A stretch of DNA of 64,000 bases from Shewanella marisflavi (GTDB lineage Bacteria > Pseudomonadota > Gammaproteobacteria > Enterobacterales > Shewanellaceae). Positions within the stretch are counted from its first letter, which is position 1, and every line of letters begins with the position of its first letter. The translations under genes and the position numbers were made by a program. The DNA is taken from assembly GCF_023283925.1 (NCBI RefSeq), contig NZ_JAKIKX010000005.1, positions 62,001 to 126,000 on the forward strand. Direction: 5' to 3'. Shown here in pieces: positions 39,776-49,399 of this stretch. The notes below the pieces were generated by a model. It worked only from the letters and a program-made list of their open reading frames with translations, was not told where the DNA came from and ran no database searches.

Positions 39776-42700
39776 GCGGTTCTCCAAGGCGATGTTGCAT
39801 TAGTTGAGAGATGATCAGCGACAAGAGGTCTAGCCTATCCTTGTCTGTCTCTGTCGGCATCAGGAATTTTAACTTACTTGGGCCGTCCATACGATAATTT
39901 TGTGGCTGGCTCTGTAATAAGCCGATAATAAAGCCAGGATCGACGCAGTGATCATCATTAAACTCCAAGCTACCGCCTTTGGCGTGCATCTCTATCTTGG
40001 CAATGCCAAGAGCCGTGGCCTGATGTTTAAACAGGGAGATCTCGAGCAAGTTCTTGGTGGCTTGCGGCAGTAGGCCGAAACGGTCAATTAACTCCACTTT
40101 GAGTTCGTCCAGCGCCTGAGAGCTACTGCAATTGGCGATACGTTTATAGAGAGATAAGCGTATATTCACATCGCCCACATAATCTTCCGGCAGCAAGGCG
40201 GGGATGCGCAGGTCGATTTCACACTGGCCCCTTAACATTTGATCCAGCGAGGGCTCTTTGCCTTCTTTAAGGGACTTCACCGCATCTTCGAGCATCTCCA
40301 TATAGAGCGTAAAGCCGATCTTAGAGATGTGGCCGCTCTGCTCGTCGCCAAGAAGTTCACCGGCGCCGCGTATCTCAAGATCTTGGGTGGCCAGCATAAA
40401 GCCCGCGCCGAGATCTTCAAGGGCACCAATGGCCTCAAGTCGCTTAATGGCATCCTTGGTCATCCGCTTAGGATGAGGCGTCATCAGATAGGCGTAGGCC
40501 TGATGGTGCGAGCGACCTACGCGGCCCCTAAGCTGATGCAGCTGAGCCAGGCCGAAGTTGTCGGCCCGCTCGATAACAATAGTGTTGGCCGTTGGCACAT
40601 CGATACCGGTTTCTATGATGGTGGTGCAGACCAACACATTGTATTTCTGGTGATAGAAGTCTGACATCACCTTTTCCAGATCGCGTTCGCGCATCTGACC
40701 ATGGGCGGTGATCACTCGCGCCTCGGGTAGCAAAGCCTCTATTTCACGGGCGCGTTTCTCTATGGTCTCGACGCTGTTGTGCAAAAAGTAAACCTGGCCG
40801 CCCCTTAAGATTTCACGCAATAAAGCTTCGCGCACCGTGGCATCGTCATATTCGCGCACAAAGGTTTTGACCGCCAGGCGTTTGGCTGGTGGCGTGGCGA
40901 TTATGGAGAGATCTCGCATCCCAGACATCGCCATGTTGAGGGTTCTCGGGATAGGCGTGGCGGTCAGGGTGAGAATGTCGATATTGGCGCGCAGCGCCTT
41001 GATCTTCTCTTTCTGGCGCACACCGAATCTGTGTTCTTCATCGATGATCAATAGGCCGAGATTTTCAAATTTAGCCTCAGACTGCAGCAACTTATGGGTG
41101 CCGATCACAATATCGACTTGACCAATTTCTAATTGCTTGAGAACGGTTTGCTGCTCTTTAGCGGTCTTAAAGCGAGACATCACCTCAATTTTAATTGGCC
41201 AGTCAGCAAACCTGTCTTTGAAGTTTTCATAGTGCTGTTGCGCGAGCAAGGTAGTGGGGACGAGTATCGCTACCTGTTTACCGTCATTGACCGCCACAAA
41301 GGCGGCGCGCATGGCGACCTCTGTCTTACCAAATCCCACATCGCCACACACAAGTCTGTCCATCGAGATGGGGTTGCACATGTCGGTGAGGACGGCGTCT
41401 ATGGCGGTTTCCTGATCCACGGTTTCTTCAAATGGGAAGCTGCCGGCAAATTGAGCGTACTCTTCGCGATCCAGTCGGCAGGCTTCACCTGGGCGAGCCT
41501 GACGTCTGGCGTAGACATCCAGCAGTTCAGCCGCAACGTCGCGGATCTTCTCTATTGCCTTACGCTTGGCCTTAGTCCAGCTTTCATTGCCTAGTTTATT
41601 GAGCTGGGGCGCATCATCTGCGCCTATACTGTATTGGCTGATCAGGTTGAGCGAGGCGACAGGTACATAGAGCTTGTCACCACCGGCATATTCTAATTTA
41701 AGGTATTCGGCGACCAAGCCGCCTGTGTCCAAGGTTTCCAGGCCCTGATAGAGCGCGACGCCGTGATCCAGATGGACGATAGGCTGACCCACCTTTAGCT
41801 CGGCCAGATCCTTAATGAGCGCATCTTGGCTAACTTGACGTTGTTTATCGCGACGTCGCTGCTGGGCGATGCGCTGACCAAACAGCTCAGTCTCACAAAT
41901 CAGCGCCCAGTGAGGGCCTTTCTTGGGGTGATAGATGGCGCCCTGCGCCAGCGGCGCGACAATCAAACCAAATGGCTGTGGCTGCTGGGCAAAGGTATCT
42001 ATGTGATCCAAAAGGACTGGTTTAATTTCAATCTTGGCCAGTAGATCTAGTAGCGCTTCGCGTCGACCTTCAGATTCCACGCAAAACAGTATCGGCGTGC
42101 CGCTGTCGGCAAATGCTTTCAGGGCGAGCAGCGGCTGCTTTAATTTATGATTGGCGGCCACGTCAGGCAGGGCATCGAGCTTGGCTGGTACGCTGGTGCC
42201 CGCATAATCATTGCCTTTAATCAGAAAACGCGGCAGTTGCTTAAAGGCCTCGAAGACTTGCTCGGTGAGCAGATAGAGATCTTTAGGGGGCAGCAGTGGC
42301 CTTAAGGGATCGACTCGGCGATTTTCATAGCGCTGATGCACTTCTTGCAGGTGGCTCTTGGCGGCGCCCTCTAATTCGCCTATCTCCACCAACTGACAAC
42401 CTGAGGGGAGGTAATCAAAAAGGCTGGCGGTTTCATCAAAAAATAGCGGCAGATAACTCTCAATGCCCGCCGGCATCACCTTACGACTGACCATCTGATA
42501 GATGGACTCGGGTTCCTTGACGACCACCTCGAACTGGCGGCGATAGCGCTGACGGAATCCCTCTATAGCCTCGTCATGGGTGGGAAACTCCTTGGCCGGC
42601 AGTAGACGGATAGCATCGATTTCACCGCTGGAGCGTTGGGTTTCCGGATCGAACTGGCGGATCGACTCCACTTCATCGTCAAACAGCTCGATACGATAAG

Positions 42701-43250
42701 GGGTCTGGGATCCCATGGGAAAGAGGTCGATAATTGAGCCGCGAACGGCGAACTCACCATGTTCATAGACCTGTTCGACATGATGGTAGCCTGTGTTTAT
42801 CAGTTTGCTACGAACGGCTTCTAAGGGATAGTTATCCCCCTTGCTAAGCAGCAGAACATTGCCGGTTAAAAACGACTGCGGCGGCAATTTCACCATCAGG
42901 GTGCTCATCGGCACTATGACTAGGCTTTGAGTTGCACTGGGAATACGCGACAGAGTCTCTAAGCGCTGAGATACCAGATCCTGATGGGGTGAAAAGCTGT
43001 CATAGGGCAGGGTTTCTCGATCGGGAAAGAGCAACACAGGTATCGAACTTGGCGACAGCAGGTAGCTTAGCTCCGCCTCGAGTCTCAGGGCGCTAGGCGT
43101 GTCTGGCGTCACGACTAAGGTGAGACCGTCATGTTGCGCGCATAGCTTCGCCAGACTAATGGCCTGGGCGGCACCTGTCAGTTGGCTCAGGGTTTGGGGT
43201 GACTTAACCCCTTTGACTTTCGGTGGGGTGAGAACGGAAAAAGCATTCAT
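39768..43250 (-). CDS. mfd: Transcription-repair coupling factor
   Basis: Mfd removes RNA polymerase stalled at lesions and recruits UvrA. The 1160-residue protein has the UvrB-homology modules (about 1-350), a CarD-like RNA-polymerase interaction domain (GQPIVHLDHGVALYQGLETL, near 480-545), the translocase with DRLVCGDVGFGKTEVAMRAAF (Walker A), LLIIDEEHRFGVRQKE (DEEH box) and LTLTATPIPRTLNMAMSG, and the RAD module and C-terminal TRCF domain. Length is normal. csiV is co-transcribed downstream. Confidence 0.97.
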   Translation of the reverse strand: MNAFSVLTPPKVKGVKSPQTLSQLTGAAQAISLAKLCAQHDGLTLVVTPDTPSALRLEAELSYLLSPSSIPVLLFPDRETLPYDSFSPHQDLVSQRLETLSRIPSATQSLVIVPMSTLMVKLPPQSFLTGNVLLLSKGDNYPLEAVRSKLINTGYHHVEQVYEHGEFAVRGSIIDLFPMGSQTPYRIELFDDEVESIRQFDPETQRSSGEIDAIRLLPAKEFPTHDEAIEGFRQRYRRQFEVVVKEPESIYQMVSRKVMPAGIESYLPLFFDETASLFDYLPSGCQLVEIGELEGAAKSHLQEVHQRYENRRVDPLRPLLPPKDLYLLTEQVFEAFKQLPRFLIKGNDYAGTSVPAKLDALPDVAANHKLKQPLLALKAFADSGTPILFCVESEGRREALLDLLAKIEIKPVLLDHIDTFAQQPQPFGLIVAPLAQGAIYHPKKGPHWALICETELFGQRIAQQRRRDKQRQVSQDALIKDLAELKVGQPIVHLDHGVALYQGLETLDTGGLVAEYLKLEYAGGDKLYVPVASLNLISQYSIGADDAPQLNKLGNESWTKAKRKAIEKIRDVAAELLDVYARRQARPGEACRLDREEYAQFAGSFPFEETVDQETAIDAVLTDMCNPISMDRLVCGDVGFGKTEVAMRAAFVAVNDGKQVAILVPTTLLAQQHYENFKDRFADWPIKIEVMSRFKTAKEQQTVLKQLEIGQVDIVIGTHKLLQSEAKFENLGLLIIDEEHRFGVRQKEKIKALRANIDILTLTATPIPRTLNMAMSGMRDLSIIATPPAKRLAVKTFVREYDDATVREALLREILRGGQVYFLHNSVETIEKRAREIEALLPEARVITAHGQMRERDLEKVMSDFYHQKYNVLVCTTIIETGIDVPTANTIVIERADNFGLAQLHQLRGRVGRSHHQAYAYLMTPHPKRMTKDAIKRLEAIGALEDLGAGFMLATQDLEIRGAGELLGDEQSGHISKIGFTLYMEMLEDAVKSLKEGKEPSLDQMLRGQCEIDLRIPALLPEDYVGDVNIRLSLYKRIANCSSSQALDELKVELIDRFGLLPQATKNLLEISLFKHQATALGIAKIEMHAKGGSLEFNDDHCVDPGFIIGLLQSQPQNYRMDGPSKLKFLMPTETDKDRLDLLSLIISQLMQHRLGEPRA

Positions 43251-43326
43251 GAAAACAGACTAAGGCCAAAAATCGACAATGATGCCCGTCATTGTAGAGA
43301 CTTAGCCCCGCCAGTGCCAGTGAAAA

Positions 43327-43908
43327 CTAACTCGGGTTCTGTTGTTGCTTTTTACGTTGTTGTAGTTGTTTTTGTTGAATATTCAGACTGGCCTTGACCA
43401 GTTGTTCAACGTCTTCATCGAGAATTTCAATAAAGGTTAACTCACAGTCAAAACCACTTTGTGTATCATCGCTCTCGCAGCGTGTGCACTGGGCGATGCA
43501 AAGCATGGATATTAAGGCTTCTTTGATGTGGAGGGTGACGCGATAGGCCCGCCCAGGCTCAAGCTGAGATGGACTTTTCAGATGTACGCCGCTGCCACCA
43601 AAATGTAAACCCGTACAGCGCTCGCCCTCATGGGGTTGCTGTTCCAGTATATGTTGTAATACCAAGTCGATTTTACGCGATTGCAGCTTAAGATAATCGA
43701 CCACAATACGGGCGTCATCATCCAGATTTCTCAGTTGTAGCAGGCAATCGGATTCCATGGCCTTCACTTCGCTAATCAACTGCATCCCTAGTGGCAGCAT
43801 GGCTTTTAGCTGGGCTTCGTTTGGCAGCGGTTGCTCCTCCGGCCAGGGCGATAGGTAAGCGGCGAACCTATGCGCGACGCTAAAATAGGAGTTTGATTGG
43901 CTGTTCAA
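43327..43908 (-). CDS. PilZ-like protein, atypical
   Basis: A 193-residue soluble protein. A helical N-terminal part (about 1-85) leads into a beta domain with CTGLHFGGSGVHLKSPSQLEPGRAYRVTLHIK (about 97-130), which has the SG-hydrophobic turn of PilZ domains, but the RxxxR motif that contacts cyclic-di-GMP is not visible before it. The tail is Gln/Lys rich (QQKQLQQRKKQQQ). It probably belongs to the YcgR/PilZ superfamily but may not bind the nucleotide. It is divergent from lolC. Confidence 0.65.
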   Translation of the reverse strand: MNSQSNSYFSVAHRFAAYLSPWPEEQPLPNEAQLKAMLPLGMQLISEVKAMESDCLLQLRNLDDDARIVVDYLKLQSRKIDLVLQHILEQQPHEGERCTGLHFGGSGVHLKSPSQLEPGRAYRVTLHIKEALISMLCIAQCTRCESDDTQSGFDCELTFIEILDEDVEQLVKASLNIQQKQLQQRKKQQQNPS

Positions 43909-44003
43909 CGGATTGCCTCTTGTTTTTAGGGTGCCATTACCCCTATTATCGTGCGCATCTTAATGATTTATCAAGGCTCCGGCGTGAAGAGACCCTGCCA
44001 AAC

Positions 44004-45236
44004 ATGAATTTAGCGTTATCTTGGACCATAGGTTACCGATATTGGCGAGCACGTAAGGCTAACCCCTTTGCCTCTTTCATCACAGTGTTTGCGGTGTCGG
44101 GGATCTTGCTCGGTGTTGCTGCCTTGATCATTGTCAGCTCAGTGATGAATGGACTGGAAGGGCAGCTTAAGCAGCGTATTCTCGGTGCTGTGCCACAACT
44201 GACGGTGCACAGCGAACAGGCATTAGAGAATTGGCAGGAAGTTGCCAATAGGCTGGTGGATGGTAAGCAGATATTGGCCATTAGCCCGAGCGTAGCGACT
44301 CAGGCCATGTTACAGGCGCCGACCAATATCAGTGCGGTGCAAATTTATGGTATCTATCCAGAGCTGGAAAAAGAAAATCTAGCGCGGTTAAATAGTCACT
44401 TTAATGGTTCGCTCACTAGCTTAGAATCTGGCAAATATCGCATCGTTATCGGCGCGGAGTTGGCACGCCGCCTAGATGTCGCCATCGGCGATAAGCTGCG
44501 GGTGTTGAGCGGTGATGGCGTTGTCTACTCGCCACTTGGACCTGTGCCCAGTCAGCGTAATTTTTTGGTATCGGGCATATTCGAGATGGGCTCACAGGTC
44601 GATGCTAGCTTGGCTTATGTGCATCATGACGATGCACTGCGATTAATGCGCCAACCCCCTAAGGCGATTAAGTCATTACGTCTTTACTTAAACGATCCCT
44701 TTATGGCCAGCAAGCTGGCTCCTCATGTGAAGGCGGCCTTCGAGGCGGCTGGTGAGCCTGTTACTACCAGTGACTGGCGCGATAATTATGGTCATCTGTT
44801 TTCTGCCGTGAAGATGGAGAAGAACATGATGTCGCTCATGTTGAGTCTAATCATTGCCGTGGCCGCTTTTAATATCGTGTCGGCGCTGGTGATGATGGTG
44901 GTGGACAAAACCACAGATGTCGCCGTGCTAAAAACCCAAGGGCTGACAACCTCCAGTATTATGGGGATCTTCATGATCCAGGGGTCACTCAATGCCGTGT
45001 TGGGGTTACTCGGTGGCTTAGTGATAGGTGTGCTGGCCACCGTGAATATCAACACGCTTTTTTCTATGTTTGGGATAGCTATTTTAGGGGCAGGGCAACG
45101 CCTGCCGGTGCAGTTGGAGTTAGGTCAGCTCTCTTTTATCGTTGTCGGCACCTTAGCTATCACTTTTTTGGCAACCGTTTATCCCGCGCTGCGGGCGGCA
45201 AGTGTGCAACCGGCCACAGCTTTAAGGTATGAGTGA
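44004..45236 (+). CDS. lolC: Lipoprotein-releasing ABC transporter permease LolC
   Basis: LolC and LolE form the membrane part of the LolCDE machine that frees lipoproteins from the inner membrane for transfer to LolA. The 410-residue protein has the family start LALSWTIGYRYWRARKANPFASFITVFAVSGILLGVAALIIVSSVMNGLEGQL, a large periplasmic domain (about 45-260), and three transmembrane helices at the end. The ATG at 44004 replaces a longer frame that has no family homology before it. Three bases separate it from lolD. Confidence 0.94.
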   Translation: MNLALSWTIGYRYWRARKANPFASFITVFAVSGILLGVAALIIVSSVMNGLEGQLKQRILGAVPQLTVHSEQALENWQEVANRLVDGKQILAISPSVATQAMLQAPTNISAVQIYGIYPELEKENLARLNSHFNGSLTSLESGKYRIVIGAELARRLDVAIGDKLRVLSGDGVVYSPLGPVPSQRNFLVSGIFEMGSQVDASLAYVHHDDALRLMRQPPKAIKSLRLYLNDPFMASKLAPHVKAAFEAAGEPVTTSDWRDNYGHLFSAVKMEKNMMSLMLSLIIAVAAFNIVSALVMMVVDKTTDVAVLKTQGLTTSSIMGIFMIQGSLNAVLGLLGGLVIGVLATVNINTLFSMFGIAILGAGQRLPVQLELGQLSFIVVGTLAITFLATVYPALRAASVQPATALRYE

Positions 45237-45239
45237 TCT

Positions 45240-45941
45240 ATGACGCAACCAGAAAAATCTTTGTTACTTCAAGTCAGTAACGTCAGCAAGCGCTATCACG
45301 AGGGCAGCATAGATACTCAAGTGCTAAACGGAGTGAACCTAAGCATCTATCGGGGCGAGCAGATAGCCATAGTGGGGAGTTCGGGTTCGGGCAAGAGTAC
45401 CTTGCTGCATATTATGGGCACACTGGACAAACCCAGTAGCGGTCAGGTGCTATTCGATGGTGAAGATCTATATCAGCTAACGCCTTCACGTCAGGCCGCC
45501 ATACGTAATCAGGAACTGGGATTTATCTACCAGTTTCATCATCTGTTACCTGAATTTACCGCTCTTGAGAATGTGGCCATGCCAGGACTCATTCAGCAGC
45601 GACCACGTCAAGAAGTGGAGCAACAGGCGACCGAACTGCTAACCCGTGTGGGATTGGCTCACAGGCTCAATCATACGCCGGCAGAGATGTCAGGCGGTGA
45701 GCGACAACGTACTGCCATTGCCCGCGCCTTGATCAATCGCCCTAAACTTGTGCTGGCCGATGAACCTACAGGTAACCTTGACGCTGCCAGTGGTGATACC
45801 GTTTATGAGCTGATTCGAGAATTAGGCAGTCAGTTGGGTACGGCATTTGTGGTGGTAACCCATGACCCAAAACTTGCCGCGCGCATGGATAGACAGCTTA
45901 AGATGCAAGATGGTGAGCTTGCCGCCTGGGAGATGGCATGA
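45240..45941 (+). CDS. lolD: Lipoprotein-releasing system ATP-binding protein LolD
   Basis: The ATPase subunit of LolCDE, 233 residues. Walker A is [15 protein letters not shown], followed by [17 protein letters not shown] (Q-loop region), signature [15 protein letters not shown] and Walker [35 protein letters not shown] is characteristic of LolD. The stop overlaps the lolE start by 4 bases (ATGA), so the subunits are translationally coupled. Confidence 0.96.
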   Translation: MTQPEKSLLLQVSNVSKRYHEGSIDTQVLNGVNLSIYRGEQIAIVGSSGSGKSTLLHIMGTLDKPSSGQVLFDGEDLYQLTPSRQAAIRNQELGFIYQFHHLLPEFTALENVAMPGLIQQRPRQEVEQQATELLTRVGLAHRLNHTPAEMSGGERQRTAIARALINRPKLVLADEPTGNLDAASGDTVYELIRELGSQLGTAFVVVTHDPKLAARMDRQLKMQDGELAAWEMA

Positions 45942-47194
45942 GACAGCATCTTGCCTTCAGGGTAGGCTGGCGCTTCTATATGGCGCGTCAGTCGAATCGA
46001 TTTATCAGCTTTATCTCCTTTGCTTCGACGGCGGGGATTGCCCTAGGCGTTGCTGTATTGATCACAGTGCTATCGGCCATGAATGGCTTTGAGCAGGAAC
46101 TTGAGCAGCGTTTACTGGGCGTGGTGCCCCATGGTGAGTTAATTGGGGTGAATGAGCCGCTACATGATTGGCCACAAATCGCCAAGGATGCACAAAAGAT
46201 CCCGGGAATCGTCGCAACGGCGCCATTTGTGCGCCTGCAGGGGTTAATTCAAAAGCCTGGTGGCTTTCAAGGGTTGACTGTCATTGGGATTTCGCCGGAG
46301 TTGGAGGCTAAGGTCTCCACTATCGCCGATTTTATGCCAAGCGATGCCTGGCAGGCCCTAGGCGAATCCACCAATAATATCGTGTTAGGTAAAGGGCTTG
46401 CCAAGGCGTTAGATCTTTCTCTTGGTAGCACCTTGAGCCTCTACACGCCCAATTTTGCGACGAAAAAAGAGGGCGGTTCTCGAATCGGTTCGGCCAAGAG
46501 TCATCAATTTAAGGTGGTGGGGATCTTTGAGCTGGGGGGAGAGTTAGATCTCACCACGGCCTACATTCCTATGGCCTACGGGGCAGAGCTCCTTGGGATT
46601 GATGAGGGAGTGAGTGGCGTACGTATTAAGGTCGATGATGTGTTTGCGGCGCCAAGATTGATCCGCTCATTAGGTTATAGCCAACAGCAATATATGTACC
46701 TGTCTGACTGGACCCGAACCCAGGGACATCTCTATCAAGACATTCAATTGGTTCGAGCCGTGATGTATTTAGTTTTGGCGTTAGTGATCGCCGTGGCTTG
46801 TTTTAATATCGTGTCGACCTTAGTGATGGCGGTACGTGACAAACAGTCTGAAATCGCTATCTTGCTCACTATGGGCATGGCAAAAGCGACCATCATGGGG
46901 ATCTTCGTGGTGCAAGGGGCGCTCAACGGCATCTTAGGTTGTCTTATTGGGGCAAGCTTAGGCATCACCCTGGCGCTGAATTTGAGTACCATAGCCAGCG
47001 CGATAGAGCAGGTATTGGGCGTGCAGTTATTGTCGGCAGATGTCTATTTTATCGATTTTCTTCCCTCACAACTGTTGTTGCAGGACGTGTTACTGGTGAT
47101 CGGTTTAGCGCTGTTGATGAGCCTGTTGGCGACTCTTTATCCCGCCTGGAAGGCAAGCCGTATTCATCCGGCGCAGGCTCTGGCCGGACGTTAA
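45938..47194 (+). CDS. lolE: Lipoprotein-releasing ABC transporter permease LolE
   Basis: The second LolCDE permease, 418 residues: an N-terminal helix in [51 protein letters not shown], a large periplasmic domain, and three C-terminal helices. A separate LolC and LolE pair is the E. coli arrangement; many bacteria have a single LolF. It ends by overlapping the convergent GGDEF gene stop by 4 bases. Confidence 0.94.
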   Translation: MRQHLAFRVGWRFYMARQSNRFISFISFASTAGIALGVAVLITVLSAMNGFEQELEQRLLGVVPHGELIGVNEPLHDWPQIAKDAQKIPGIVATAPFVRLQGLIQKPGGFQGLTVIGISPELEAKVSTIADFMPSDAWQALGESTNNIVLGKGLAKALDLSLGSTLSLYTPNFATKKEGGSRIGSAKSHQFKVVGIFELGGELDLTTAYIPMAYGAELLGIDEGVSGVRIKVDDVFAAPRLIRSLGYSQQQYMYLSDWTRTQGHLYQDIQLVRAVMYLVLALVIAVACFNIVSTLVMAVRDKQSEIAILLTMGMAKATIMGIFVVQGALNGILGCLIGASLGITLALNLSTIASAIEQVLGVQLLSADVYFIDFLPSQLLLQDVLLVIGLALLMSLLATLYPAWKASRIHPAQALAGR

Positions 47195-48552
47195 GCCAAT
47201 CGATTTTCTCGGTAGGCGCGTTTCTGCTGATACATGCGCCTGTCAGCATCGGAGAGTAACTCTTTGATATCGGCATTTTGGCCCTTGTAGATGGCATAGC
47301 CTATGCTGAGCGATGGCGTGAGATGATGAGATTGCCAGCTAAAAGGCTGTGACTCAATTGAAGCAGTGATCTGGTTCATTATCGATTCGATCGCCTGCTC
47401 ATCATTAAGATCATAGAGTAAGACTAAAAACTCATCGCCGCCAAATCTGGCGACGGTCCCTTTTATCCCTACCTCTGCCACGAGACGACTGGCGATATAT
47501 TTCAGTAGTTCATCACCCGCTTCGTGGCCTAAGTCGTCATTAACCCTTTTGAAGTCATTAAGATCGATATTAAGCAGCGTAAATTGGGGCTGATTCTGCT
47601 TGTTAATCAGCTGGTCAAGTTCAGTGATAATGAAACGGCGGTTGGGGAGGTGGGTCAGCTCGTCATGTAACGCCGCTTTATGGGTACTTTGATAAGTGCG
47701 AAATAGAAATATGCTCACGAGGTACAGAATAAAGGCAGCAACAGCCCCGACACTGATGACACTCATTCTCAGTTTGGTGATTTCCGCCATATTTTCGATG
47801 TGGAATTTTGCCGCCATATTCCAGGTGCCACTAGGAAGCTTCACCGGGTAGACCACATCAGGTTTGTCAAAGATGCTTGGGTCGCCATAGAAGACCTCTT
47901 CGGCTTCATTTGCCGTGATCTGTTTTTTGATGGCAATATCGCCACCCTGAAATTGAGTGATGCCAGTGTCATGAAGTAGCTGGTTGTAATTCATGACGAC
48001 GCTCACGCCGCCCCAGTATTGGTTATTTATGGGGTAATCAGCAAAAATAGGGTAACGGGCTATTAGGCCTAATCCTCCCTGAACCAAATTCACCGGCCCT
48101 GCGATAAACACAGACTGTTGTGCTTTAGCGAGTAGCACGGTTTTTAGTTGTGCCGGTTGGGTTCTGAAATCGAAACCCAAAGCGGCCTCGTTGCCTTCAA
48201 GCGGATACACTAAGGAGATGACGTTATTGGGGGCAATGGCTACGCTTCTCACGTACTGGGCCTTACCTAGCAATTTACCTGCGATGACATCCCAGTTTTT
48301 CATTGCAAACTCAGGATCTATGGTGACGACGGTGGCGAGACTGTCTGCCAGATAGGTATCTTTATAGATGGTCGCTTCAAAATTAAAGCGGATTAGAGCC
48401 AGATTTTTACGTAAATTCTCTTCTGCTTGTTGAATCTCATTATCCACAAAATATTTTGCCAGCGCAGTGATGGTCAATATGGTGGCGATCAGGAAGAGAA
48501 AGGAGAATAGAGAAAAGATCGCAATATGTTTTCTATTTGAACCTAAGTACAT
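47191..48552 (-). CDS. Membrane diguanylate cyclase with CHASE-type sensor
   Basis: A 453-residue protein: a transmembrane helix (about 10-33), a periplasmic CHASE-like sensor (about 60-225, containing YVRSVAIAPNNVISLVYPLEGNEAALGFDF), a second helix (about 262-285), then GGDEF (about 290-450). The active site is intact (ARFGGDEFLVLL) with LNIDLNDFKRVNDDLGHEAGD. It is expected to make cyclic-di-GMP in response to an extracellular ligand, which is unknown. It converges on lolE with a 4-base overlap. Confidence 0.91.
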   Translation of the reverse strand: MYLGSNRKHIAIFSLFSFLFLIATILTITALAKYFVDNEIQQAEENLRKNLALIRFNFEATIYKDTYLADSLATVVTIDPEFAMKNWDVIAGKLLGKAQYVRSVAIAPNNVISLVYPLEGNEAALGFDFRTQPAQLKTVLLAKAQQSVFIAGPVNLVQGGLGLIARYPIFADYPINNQYWGGVSVVMNYNQLLHDTGITQFQGGDIAIKKQITANEAEEVFYGDPSIFDKPDVVYPVKLPSGTWNMAAKFHIENMAEITKLRMSVISVGAVAAFILYLVSIFLFRTYQSTHKAALHDELTHLPNRRFIITELDQLINKQNQPQFTLLNIDLNDFKRVNDDLGHEAGDELLKYIASRLVAEVGIKGTVARFGGDEFLVLLYDLNDEQAIESIMNQITASIESQPFSWQSHHLTPSLSIGYAIYKGQNADIKELLSDADRRMYQQKRAYRENRLA

Positions 48553-48861
48553 GGCCTAACTGCATTTTTTTTGATTATCTTTAACAAGTAATGTCATTCA
48601 AGGCATGTCGTCGAGCAGAAGAGATGTATTATTTATGTAAATGACTTGTTTATTCTAACTTAAGTTTACGCCAGAAGCTAAGTTTGAATGTCAAAGCAGG
48701 AAGTTACAGCGTGTTTTGTTTTATCTGCTACAAATGCCAAAGCAGACCTTAGTGTCATCTCCTGCTTGCTTCATCCTTGATGTGTCTCAATTTCGTTGGC
48801 GGTGAATCAATACATTGCTTGGTCGCAGTGGCAGCGCAAAAGTTGCCGATGTCAGCAGGGA
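48553..48861. other. Intergenic region, no clear content
   Basis: These 309 bases lie upstream of the diguanylate cyclase gene and downstream of the DUF2062 gene. I see no coding frame, strong hairpin, terminator or recognisable regulator site. Confidence 0.5.
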
Positions 48862-49368
48862 TTATTTAGGACGATTTTTCCATTTAAACAGAATGGAGTA
48901 TTTCCACAGGTTGTGGACGATAAAGTAGCCCAAGGCAGCAAAGATAAGTCCTAGTACTATGCAGCCAAGCAGGAAGGGGGGGCCTATGGTAAAGAGTGAA
49001 GATTCTATCCACTGCCAGCTGGCTTCAAACACGAATTCTTGGGGGGGATGATGCAGGAGCTTTGCGCCAAGGAGGTAAGCGGCGTAAAACATAAACGGCA
49101 TGGTTATAGGATTAGTTATCCAAACCAGCACGACAGCTAGAGGTAAATTACAGTTAAACAAAATAGCAAGAGCGGCGGCTAACACCATCTGAAATGGCAT
49201 GGGGATCCAGGCTACAAACAGTCCTACCGCAAAGGCTAGCGGCGCGGAGCGTCGATTCAGTGCCCAAAGATTGGGTTTATGAAGCAGCTTACCAAACATC
49301 TGTAAATGCTTATGGTTTTGCAGCGTTTCAGGCTTGGGCATATAACGCTGAATGAATTTTTTTGGCAT
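48862..49368 (-). CDS. DUF2062 membrane protein
   Basis: A 168-residue inner-membrane protein of the DUF2062 family. Seen are a basic N-terminus (PKKFIQRYMPKPE), LWALNRRSAPLAFAVGLFVAWIPMPFQMVLAAALAILFNCNLPLAVVLVWITNPITMPF (conserved core with a P-x-P-F motif and two helices) and one or two C-terminal helices. The function is unknown. It is divergent from comEC with a 31-base gap. Confidence 0.88.
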   Translation of the reverse strand: MPKKFIQRYMPKPETLQNHKHLQMFGKLLHKPNLWALNRRSAPLAFAVGLFVAWIPMPFQMVLAAALAILFNCNLPLAVVLVWITNPITMPFMFYAAYLLGAKLLHHPPQEFVFEASWQWIESSLFTIGPPFLLGCIVLGLIFAALGYFIVHNLWKYSILFKWKNRPK

Positions 49369-49399
49369 AGCTTAGTATTGCAGTCTTAAATTATTCATT

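Noticed and set aside
43893..44003. N-terminal extension of lolC
   Set aside because: The extra 37 residues do not resemble the family and overlap the divergent PilZ-like gene start.
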